A stretch of 6,919 bases of DNA from JADJLQ01 sp034439915. GTDB taxonomy: Bacteria > Bacteroidota > Bacteroidia > Chitinophagales > Saprospiraceae. Under the pieces are notes generated by a model. It had not been told where the DNA came from and ran no database searches. It was given only the letters and a program-made list of their open reading frames with translations. The first letter of the stretch is position 1. Each line of letters begins with the position of its first letter. The position numbers were made by a program, and so were the translations under genes. Below are positions 1 to 5,141 of this stretch, in pieces. The stretch lies in the NCBI GenBank assembly GCA_034439915.1, contig JAWXBI010000111.1, positions 1 through 6,919 on the forward strand, written 5' to 3'.

Positions 1-892
1 GTTCAGGTGATATACTTGTTCTAAGGACGAAAAATGAAAAAAAACTAAGTCAAGAATTATTGCCTTATTTTCTAACAACAGAATCTTTTTTAAAACGTGA
101 AGTTGACTCCTCTATTGGAACAACGTTGCCAAGAACAAAATGGCAACATTTAACAAAACATGAAATTCCCTTTCCCCACTCGAAGAGCAAAAACAAATAG
201 CCGCATTGTTTCAAAGCATAGAAACGGCTATGGAGCAGGTAGATGGGCAGGAGAAGAATTTATTGAACTTGAAAAACAAATTGCTCTAAGATTTATTCAG
301 TGAGAATAAACAGTTTGGTAATCATTTAAAAGAGAAAGATTTTGAAACCGTAAAGTTTGAAAAAGTAGCAACCAATATTTCAGAAAGAGTAGAACCAAAG
401 AAAACAGAACTATATATAACTTTCTATGTTGGCTTAGAACATTTGGATGCAGATAATTTGAAAATTGAACGAACTGGAACGCCAGATGATGTAATTGGAA
501 CAAAATTAAAAATATACAAAGGCGACATTATTTTCGGAAAACGCAGAGCCTACTTGCGTAAGGTAGCGGTTTCTCATTTTGATGGTATTGCTTCGGCACA
601 CAGCATGATTTTAAGAGCCAATGAAAAATCTATTGAAAAAGAATTTCTGCCTTACTTTATGCAGAGTGATGCTTTTATGAGTAGAGCGGTCCAGATTTCA
701 GAAGGGTCACTTTCGCCAACCATCAAAAACAAAACCTTTGCAGTTCAAGAATTTATTCTTCCGAAAAAAGAAAAGCAAAAAGAGTTGGTTTCAGTTTTCA
801 AACAGTTTGATACAACAATGCAACAACTCAAACAACAAAAAACAACTTTGAAGAATTTGAAGCAGAAATTAATAAATGAAATATTAGGATAA
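1..892 (+). pseudogene. hsdS: Type I restriction-modification specificity subunit HsdS, 3' part, frameshifted and interrupted by a stop
   Basis: HsdS sets the DNA target of a type I restriction-modification complex through two target recognition domains (TRDs), each followed by a conserved helix. The gene enters from the left edge. Reading frame 3 gives the end of TRD1 (SGDILVLR, then LPYFLTTESF), up to a stop at 198-200. The C-run at 174-177 is one base short. Moving there to frame 2 restores the family motif PLEEQKQIAALF and the central helix NLLNLKNKLL. That frame meets a TAA at 287-289 and continues without a break as DLFSENKQFG through the whole of TRD2 (GDIIFGKRRAYLRK, then the LPYFMQSD and SLSPTIKNKTF segments) to the final helix and a stop at 890-892. 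LLQDLFS would be the expected junction, so the stop is probably CAA changed to TAA. No ATG or GTG lies in frame between 290 and 443, and the TTG at 443 would cut off the start of TRD2. A working full-length HsdS is therefore unlikely unless these are sequence errors. hsdM and hsdR are not in the window. Confidence 0.88.
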
Positions 893-896
893 TGAT

Positions 897-1349
897 ATGA
901 TACATTTTGTAAAAGGAAACATATTTGATTCTAAGACAGAAGCATTGGTTAATGCGGTAAACACTGTTGGAGTAATGGGAAAAGGCATTGCATTAGAGTT
1001 TAAAAATCGCTATCCTGAAAATTACAAAATGTATAAAACTGCTTGTGATGATAGAACTTTAAAAATTGGAAATGTTTTATCAGTTAAAGAAGGGGATGGT
1101 AAAACCATTATTAACTTTCCTACGAAGCAACATTGGAAAGATGCTTCTGAATATCACTATATAAAATTGGGTTTAAGGGCATTAAAAGAAAACATACAAG
1201 AACACAAAATTAAAAGTATTGCCTTGCCAGCCTTAGGTTGTGGGCTTGGTGGATTAAAATGGGATACGGTTAAGAGCATGATTGAGTCAGAATTAAAAGT
1301 GTTGCTGCTGAAATTTACGTGTTTGAACCAATTTCATATAAATGAATGA
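897..1349 (+). CDS. DarG-like macrodomain protein (probable ADP-ribosyl hydrolase), C terminus probably frameshifted
   Basis: This is a stand-alone macrodomain of about 150 residues. The ADP-ribose-binding loops are clear: NAVNTVGVMGKGIALEF at residues 19-35, the NFPTKQHW segment at 73-80, and PALGCGLGGLKW at 111-122. This combination, with VNTVGVMGKG and FPTKxHW, resembles DarG, the antitoxin that removes ADP-ribose from DNA modified by DarT, more than YmdB-type or MacroD-type macrodomains. DarG uses a lysine in the FPTK region, and lysines are present here. The ATG at 897 lies 4 bases after the hsdS stop, so the two genes are probably co-transcribed. As read, the last 16 residues (from VLLLKF) do not look like the family. 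Adding one base to the A-run at 1295-1298 restores VAAEIYVFEPISYK and a stop at 1343-1345, giving an ATGA overlap with the next gene. No DarT toxin is in the window, so this may be an orphan antitoxin or an accessory of the restriction locus. Confidence 0.85.
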   Translation: MIHFVKGNIFDSKTEALVNAVNTVGVMGKGIALEFKNRYPENYKMYKTACDDRTLKIGNVLSVKEGDGKTIINFPTKQHWKDASEYHYIKLGLRALKENIQEHKIKSIALPALGCGLGGLKWDTVKSMIESELKVLLLKFTCLNQFHINE

Positions 1350-1944
1350 CAAACCAAAATATAATCCAAAAATACATCACAGGCGTTCCATTCGCCTGAA
1401 GGGTTATGATTATTCACAGGCAGGATTGTATTTCATTACAATTTGTTGTGAGGGTAGAGAATGTAGGTTTGGAGAAATTGTAAATGATGAAATTATGTTG
1501 AATGAATATGGAAGCATTGCATATAATAGATGGATAAATTTAACGGAACGGTTTTCAAATTTTGAATTAGATGTTTTTCAAATAATGCCCAATCATATGC
1601 ACGGAATAATTGTGTTGAATGATGTAGGGGCGGGGTTTACCCCTGCCCAAAATGGACAACCGCAAGGGTTGCCCCTACAAAACACCGATGATGATGACAG
1701 GGCACATGTAGATGGGGCACATGTATACCGTGCCCCTACGATTGGCGACATTGTGGGTGCATATAAATCTTTGGTGGCAAATGGATGTTTAGATATTTTT
1801 AAATTTAAAAATGAGAAAATGAGAAAATTGTGGCAACGCAATTACTACGAACATATTATTCGCAGCGAACAATCCTATCAAACCATTTCCGAATACATCA
1901 TCAGCAATCCTGCAAAATGGAAGGATGATAAATTTTATAAATAA
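1342..1944 (+). CDS. REP-associated tyrosine transposase (RAYT, Y1_Tnp / IS200-like HUH family)
   Basis: The 200-residue product is a single-strand DNA transposase of the HUH-Y1 class. RAYTs are chromosomal, usually single-copy relatives of the IS200/IS605 TnpA and are linked to the spread of REP/BIME palindromes. The start RRSIRLKGYDYSQAGLYFITIC (residues 14-35) is the standard N terminus. The HUH metal-binding motif is IMPNHMHGIIVL, with His85 and His87. The catalytic tyrosine is Tyr168 or Tyr169 in QRNYYEHIIR, followed by the typical end YIISNPAKW. The frame is intact, unlike its neighbours. Residues 94-133 (VGAGFTPAQ to YRAPT) are not part of the usual domain. They are encoded by an in-frame cluster of GTAG-headed palindromes placed between the HUH strand and the GDIVGAYKSL helix. 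The start ATG at 1342 overlaps the end of the macrodomain gene, and the truncated antitoxin follows within 12 bases, so the gene sits tightly between remnants. Whether it is still active cannot be told from the sequence. Confidence 0.93.
   Translation: MNDKPKYNPKIHHRRSIRLKGYDYSQAGLYFITICCEGRECRFGEIVNDEIMLNEYGSIAYNRWINLTERFSNFELDVFQIMPNHMHGIIVLNDVGAGFTPAQNGQPQGLPLQNTDDDDRAHVDGAHVYRAPTIGDIVGAYKSLVANGCLDIFKFKNEKMRKLWQRNYYEHIIRSEQSYQTISEYIISNPAKWKDDKFYK
1624..1739 (+). repeat. Cluster of GTAG-headed REP-like palindromes inside the RAYT gene
   Basis: Three GTAG-plus-hairpin units are visible. Unit 1 on the plus strand is GTAG at 1624 followed by an imperfect hairpin GGGCGGGG/CCCCTGCCC (1628-1648). 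Unit 2 on the minus strand starts at 1678 with GTAGGGGC and has an imperfect stem (1654-1674, with CAACC pairing GGTTG). Unit 3 on the minus strand starts at 1739 with GTAGGGGC and has a perfect 7-bp stem GGGGCAC (1714-1720) / GTGCCCC (1730-1736). Units 1 and 2 form an inverted pair with outer arms GTAGGGGC (1624-1631) and GCCCCTAC (1671-1678), like a BIME. An 11-bp direct repeat GGGCACATGTA (1700-1710 and 1715-1725) lies in the right part. The whole cluster is read through in frame as about 40 codons. Confidence 0.85.
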
Positions 1945-1955
1945 ATGGCCTTTAA

Positions 1956-2144
1956 CGAACAGAATACCGTAGAGCATTTCTGTATGAAAGGGGTAAACTT
2001 TCACTGGGACAAGCTGCTGAATTAATGGGATTGTCAAAAAGAGCTTTTATGGAAATTCTTGGCATTTACGGAGTTTCTGTTTTCAATTATCCATGTTCAG
2101 ACCTTGACCGAGACGTAGAGAATGCAAAAAGTTATAATCTCTAA
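1956..2144 (+). pseudogene. UPF0175 family antitoxin, 5'-truncated remnant
   Basis: Frame 3 from 1956 to the TAA at 2142-2144 encodes the C-terminal helix-turn-helix part of a UPF0175 protein. It reads FLYERGKLSLGQAAELMGLS, then KRAFMEILGIYGVSVFNY, then CSDLDRDVENA. UPF0175 proteins are short (about 80-90 residues) DNA-binding proteins, usually encoded just before a DUF3368 PIN-domain toxin, and are thought to be the antitoxins. Here the frame is closed upstream by a TAA at 1953-1955, has no suitable start codon, and the usual N-terminal 20 or so residues are missing. The missing end abuts the RAYT gene (stop 1942-1944), so the 5' end may have been lost when the transposase gene arrived or by later deletion. 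The 3' end overlaps the start of the toxin remnant by 23 bases, the usual coupling for this pair. The protein is too short for the automatic reading to be obvious, but the motif match is clear. Confidence 0.8.
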
Positions 2145-2298
2145 CACCAGCTGATTAATCCTTCTCGATAAGATAGAAGAACTGAATCTTTTAAATAAAC
2201 TCTTTGGAAAAATTATAATCACACAAGAAATTGCTAGTGAATTTAAAAAGGAGTTACCAGACTGCTTTACAATTAAAGAATGGAAAGCGGCTTTATAA
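2122..2298 (+). pseudogene. DUF3368 PIN-domain toxin, nonsense-mutated and C-terminally truncated
   Basis: From ATG 2122 the frame reads MQKVIISNTS, stop (TGA at 2152-2154), then LILLDKIEELNLLNKLFGKI followed by IITQEIASEFKKELPDCF, and ends at TAA 2296-2298. This is the N-terminal third of a DUF3368 protein, a PIN-domain family of putative ribonuclease toxins. Family members normally start VIISDTSCLI, so the TGA most likely replaced a TGT or TGC cysteine codon. The intact proteins run to about 150 residues. The C-terminal half, with the DxGEAE and DD(R/K)xAR segments that carry the other acidic catalytic residues, is missing. The ATG lies inside the end of the UPF0175 frame, as in intact pairs. 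With one stop and no C terminus, it cannot make a toxin. The truncation point coincides with a short duplicated sequence at 2279-2314. Confidence 0.8.
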
Positions 2299-2314
2299 TA
2301 AAATGGAAAGCGGC
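2279..2314 (+). repeat. 13-bp direct repeat at the broken end of the toxin remnant
   Basis: AATGGAAAGCGGC occurs at 2279-2291 and again at 2302-2314, 23 bases apart. The first copy is the last recognisable part of the DUF3368 frame, and the second lies outside it. Such a repeat could be the trace of a slippage or of a deletion or insertion that removed the rest of the toxin gene. This origin is inferred. Confidence 0.75.
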
Positions 2315-2325
2315 GGTTTATTATA
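2294..2325. repeat. Inverted repeat with 9-bp AT-rich arms
   Basis: TATAATAAA (2294-2302) and TTTATTATA (2317-2325) are perfect reverse complements around a 14-base spacer that holds the second copy of the 13-bp direct repeat. The stem is AT-only and weak. It overlaps the stop codon of the toxin remnant. Confidence 0.6.
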
Positions 2326-2326
2326 G

Positions 2327-2346
2327 TCCCGACGATGCTATCGGGA
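2327..2346. terminator. Hairpin TCCCGA/TCGGGA in the convergent intergenic region, possible terminator or short palindromic repeat
   Basis: TCCCGA (2327-2332) and TCGGGA (2341-2346) form a perfect 6-bp stem around an 8-base loop. It lies between the convergent plus-strand island and the minus-strand operon, 42 bases beyond the kinase stop. No T-run follows directly on either strand, so intrinsic termination is uncertain. Confidence 0.4.
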
Positions 2347-2347
2347 T

Positions 2348-2364
2348 AAATGCAGAGCATTTTT
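2348..2364 (+). terminator. Small hairpin plus T-run, weak candidate terminator for the plus-strand genes
   Basis: AAATGC (2348-2353), a loop AGA and GCATTT (2357-2362) form a short stem whose right arm runs into TTTTT (2360-2364). The stem is only 6 bp and partly A/T. The same hairpin read on the minus strand, 25 bases after the kinase stop, also ends in three T's, so it might work in both directions. Confidence 0.35.
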
Positions 2365-2388
2365 GTAATAATTCTCGAGCATAGATGT

Positions 2389-3840
2389 TTATTCCAGCCA
2401 AGCTGCCCCCCCTTCCCGATAATGTATGAGCTTAACTAAACAATCAGGCATTTGTTTTTCATTCCAATGCTGATGAATGACCAGGGCAGCACCTAAGGCG
2501 GATGCCTGAGCCACTGTAGCGCCATAAACCTGGAACTCCGGAAGGGCCTGCGCAAGCGCTTTCATAAATAATCTGTTTTTTGAAAAGCCGCCATCAACGA
2601 AAATTTGACGAACTCCTGTGTTTTTTAACACCAGATTCAAAGCATCTACCTGTATACCCACCAGATCATGGATCAGGCAACGATAAGCTGATTCAGCAGT
2701 ATCAAATGCACTGAGGTCCCTATGAACAAATCCGGATTGCCGTAAACCGGATGAATTGATGAATGAAGGAATCTTAGGCATTGGGGAAATTATTTCATCT
2801 TCCGGATTTTCTTCGTAGTTAAGATAAAATTTCGATGGCACTTTAAATGCCCCGGCTATGCGCAATACTTGTTCTTCGTGTTCATATCCGGAGAATAACC
2901 TGGACGCTTTTACCGGCTTGCCTTGAAAACTAAGGTAACATAAACAATCCTGGGACAATTCTGATGGAGTCAACGGTTGATCATTAAAAGGATTCAATGC
3001 AATGCACCAGGTGCCGGTGGATAACAATAAAAATGGCTCAGGGAAACCTGCTAAATATGGAATCAATGCGGCTGAACTATCATGGAGCCCCAGGCCAGAC
3101 TGGATTGGGCGCTTATTTAATTCAATTGGAAATACCTGATCCGAAGCGTAGATGAGGGCGAGGATTTTTTCTAAATTTTCCTTTTCCACCCAGGTCGCAT
3201 ATTTATGGAGTTCAAAATCCCACATCAACGTATGACAACCCAGGCTGGTCAGATCTGTACAGGGTTGATGGGTAAACAAATAACTCAAATATTGGGGAAG
3301 GTGTAAAACAAATCCCAGGTTTTTAAAAATCAGGGGTTTGACTTTTTTGACGCGATACAATTGTAATCCCGAATTGAGGTTGCCCATTACCGGAGAAGCC
3401 GTTTGTATAGCAACCTGTGTTTCACCTCCATATTGACTGAAAAATTCGGCCATTAATTCCTGGTCCAAAGGTTTGAGGTAATTGTATAAGGGGGCGACCG
3501 GAGAGCCCTGTGGATCCAATAACACTAAACTGGCCCCATAGGCCGAAAAATTGATGGCCCGGATATCAAATCGGGTATCCTGCAATAAGGAATCAATCGT
3601 ATTTATAGCCCACTGACTTAATGCCTGGATATCTTCACAGGGATCACCATCTTCGTCTAGCGTTTCATTTAAAACTATCGCACTTTCATAAATGATTTCA
3701 TAGTCGCTATTAAAAACGAGGGCTTTTTTATTGGTTTTACCGATGTCGAGAATGGCGATCAATGAGGTTGAGGTTGAGGTTGAGGTTAAGGTTAAGGTTA
3801 AGGTTGAGGTTGAGGTTAAGGTTGAGGGGGTGTCTGACAA
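2389..3840 (-). CDS. FGGY-family carbohydrate kinase, probable L-rhamnulokinase
   Basis: The product is an ATP-dependent cytoplasmic sugar kinase expected to phosphorylate L-rhamnulose at O1. Family features, numbered from the TTG at 3838-3840: the phosphate-binding strand ILDIGKTNKK (30-39), the segment GLGLHDSSAALIPYL (249-263) with the likely catalytic base Asp254, the second nucleotide motif LLLSTGTWC (271-279), the C-terminal signature FVDGGFSKNRLFMKALA (414-430) and ASALGAAL (446-453). Without the first 26 residues the protein is about 457 residues, normal for FGGY kinases. It follows the rhamnose isomerase by 22 bases, and this context, more than its own sequence, points to rhamnulose over other ketoses. 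The start is unclear. TTG at 3840 is preceded in frame by TAA, residues 7-26 come from a hexamer repeat, and no ATG occurs before the kinase core. The TTG at 3760-3762, just after the repeat, is an equally good candidate. No Shine-Dalgarno sequence is seen at either. Confidence 0.85.
   Translation of the reverse strand: MSDTPSTLTSTSTLTLTLTSTSTSTSLIAILDIGKTNKKALVFNSDYEIIYESAIVLNETLDEDGDPCEDIQALSQWAINTIDSLLQDTRFDIRAINFSAYGASLVLLDPQGSPVAPLYNYLKPLDQELMAEFFSQYGGETQVAIQTASPVMGNLNSGLQLYRVKKVKPLIFKNLGFVLHLPQYLSYLFTHQPCTDLTSLGCHTLMWDFELHKYATWVEKENLEKILALIYASDQVFPIELNKRPIQSGLGLHDSSAALIPYLAGFPEPFLLLSTGTWCIALNPFNDQPLTPSELSQDCLCYLSFQGKPVKASRLFSGYEHEEQVLRIAGAFKVPSKFYLNYEENPEDEIISPMPKIPSFINSSGLRQSGFVHRDLSAFDTAESAYRCLIHDLVGIQVDALNLVLKNTGVRQIFVDGGFSKNRLFMKALAQALPEFQVYGATVAQASALGAALVIHQHWNEKQMPDCLVKLIHYREGGAAWLE
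3763..3828 (-). repeat. Hexanucleotide tandem repeat at the 5' end of the kinase gene
   Basis: Ten uninterrupted units of TRAGGT fill 3763-3822 on the plus strand in the order G4-A3-G2-A1 at the variable base, followed by a degenerate eleventh unit TGAGGG (3823-3828). Read in the sense of the gene, units are ACCTCA (Thr-Ser) or ACCTTA (Thr-Leu), giving a Thr-Ser/Thr-Leu tract. A 6-base unit keeps the frame when copies are gained or lost, so it could vary the N-terminal length, or the distance between leader and start if translation begins at the TTG at 3762. Confidence 0.93.
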
Positions 3841-3862
3841 TTAAACGATTCTACAATTGAAA

Positions 3863-5137
3863 TTAGAGGCCGGTCGCCACTGTTCCTATACCTCTTTCTT
3901 TTATCAGAGTTTGTCTCACCTGCAAAGACCTAAATAATTTCAGGGGATCCAGTGCACCTCCTGATCTCAGCCTGGCATCTGCAACCAACGGCCTTACATC
4001 GGTCTGAAATGCGGATTGCAGGATTTCCTGGCATTGGGTCACATCATTATTTTGTTGTGCGGTTTTTAAAGCGGAGCGATCGATCAACAGGGCTTTGGCG
4101 TAGGATTGTAAAATGGCTTCGACGGACTGCAACAGGTCTTCGAGGGGATCTTTTACATTGTGAGAAGCGTCAATCATCCAGCCGAGGTCCCGTGCATGAT
4201 CCATTCCCCTTACATCCATACCATCAACCAATTCATTAAAAATCAAAAATAGTTGATAGGGATTTATACTTCCGACGGTGAGGTCATCATCTCCATATTT
4301 GCTGTCGTTGAAATGGAAGCCGCCTAGTTTTTTTTCCATCAGCAGCAAAGCGACGATTTGTTCTATATTGGCATGTGCCAGGTGATGGCCGAGGTCTACC
4401 AGGGTAAAAGCCTGGTCACCTAATTTATTTGCGTACAACAAAGACTGGCCCCAGTCTCCGACAGTCATGGAATAAAAATTGGGTTCAAAAGCCTTGTATT
4501 CCACAAACATTTTCCAATCGGAAGGAAGCGCTTTATATATGGTTTTGAGTCCATCCAGGGTGCGTTCAAACGCTTCCCTGAAATTCAATTGGCCCGGAAA
4601 ACACGAACCATCGGACAGCCAGACCGTAATCGATTTGGAACCAAGCGCTACCCCCTGCCGGATCACTTCTATATTATGATCAATCGCTTGTTGACGGGTG
4701 GCTTGATCGGTATGCTGGAGTGATCCGAATTTATAACTCAGTGCCTGGCCCGGTTGGTCCTGAAAAGTATTGGAATTGACTGCATCGAAGACCAGTCCGT
4801 TTTCATTAGCAAGGTCTTTTATCACATTCGGATTTTCAGGGATATCCCAGGGTATATGCAGGGAGATGGCACCACTGGATTGGTTTAAGGCATGGATCAA
4901 ACCTACGTCTTCTATTTTTTCTTCCAATCTACGTGGCTCACCTCCACCGGAAAATCGCCCAAACCTCGTACCTCCTGTTCCTAATGCCCAGCTCGGAATT
5001 GCGATCTGAAAATCGATTAATTTATTGACCACCTCATTGCTGCCTTCGAAGGATTCAGTTATTGTCTTTAGCTTTTGAAGATGTGTTTTCTGCAGCGTTT
5101 CGTTGTGCTGATCAATGGCACGAGTATTGATTTTCAT
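3863..5137 (-). CDS. rhaI: L-rhamnose isomerase, RhaI type
   Basis: This cytoplasmic metal-dependent isomerase interconverts L-rhamnose and L-rhamnulose and belongs to the Pseudomonas stutzeri-type RhaI branch of the xylose-isomerase-like TIM barrels, not the E. coli RhaA branch. Its 424 residues match the usual size of about 430. The metal and active-site residues known from the P. stutzeri enzyme can be placed with a constant offset of 6: Glu213 in VEYKAFEP, Asp248 and His251 in LVDLGHHL, His275 in GGFHFND, Asp283 and Asp285 in YGDDDL. Asp323 in MIDASHN is the likely further ligand. Other landmarks are WLSDGSCFPGQ (173-183) and GDWGQSLLYANKLGD (227-241). The N-terminal GTGGTRFGRFSG (53-64) is also typical of the family. 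The start is ATG at 5135-5137, only 4 bases after the sulfatase stop, so translation is probably coupled. Members of this branch can be promiscuous (for example on L-lyxose or D-allose), but the kinase next door makes rhamnose the best guess. No frame damage is seen. Confidence 0.9.
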   Translation of the reverse strand: MKINTRAIDQHNETLQKTHLQKLKTITESFEGSNEVVNKLIDFQIAIPSWALGTGGTRFGRFSGGGEPRRLEEKIEDVGLIHALNQSSGAISLHIPWDIPENPNVIKDLANENGLVFDAVNSNTFQDQPGQALSYKFGSLQHTDQATRQQAIDHNIEVIRQGVALGSKSITVWLSDGSCFPGQLNFREAFERTLDGLKTIYKALPSDWKMFVEYKAFEPNFYSMTVGDWGQSLLYANKLGDQAFTLVDLGHHLAHANIEQIVALLLMEKKLGGFHFNDSKYGDDDLTVGSINPYQLFLIFNELVDGMDVRGMDHARDLGWMIDASHNVKDPLEDLLQSVEAILQSYAKALLIDRSALKTAQQNNDVTQCQEILQSAFQTDVRPLVADARLRSGGALDPLKLFRSLQVRQTLIKERGIGTVATGL

Positions 5138-5141
5138 AAAC

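Noticed and set aside
165..300. Programmed frameshift or readthrough joining the hsdS parts
   Set aside because: The site lacks a classic slippery heptamer with a following structure, and a second stop occurs downstream in the restored frame; decay or error is simpler.
443..892. Independent 149-residue gene starting at TTG 443
   Set aside because: The same frame is open and clearly HsdS-like back to 290, and the TTG falls inside the second recognition domain, so this is the tail of the broken hsdS.
1945..2025. Short open frame starting ATG 1945 just after the transposase stop
   Set aside because: It encodes 26 residues with no recognisable motif, while another frame of the same stretch matches UPF0175.
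1971..2368. Near-copy of AGAGCATTTYTGTA at 1971 and 2354, as trace of a second antitoxin or of target duplication
   Set aside because: Only about 14 bases match, and neither flank nor frame extends the likeness, so chance is sufficient.
3952..5009. Plus-strand open frames of 66 to 95 codons
   Set aside because: They are shadows of the rhaI gene with no motif or start signal of their own.
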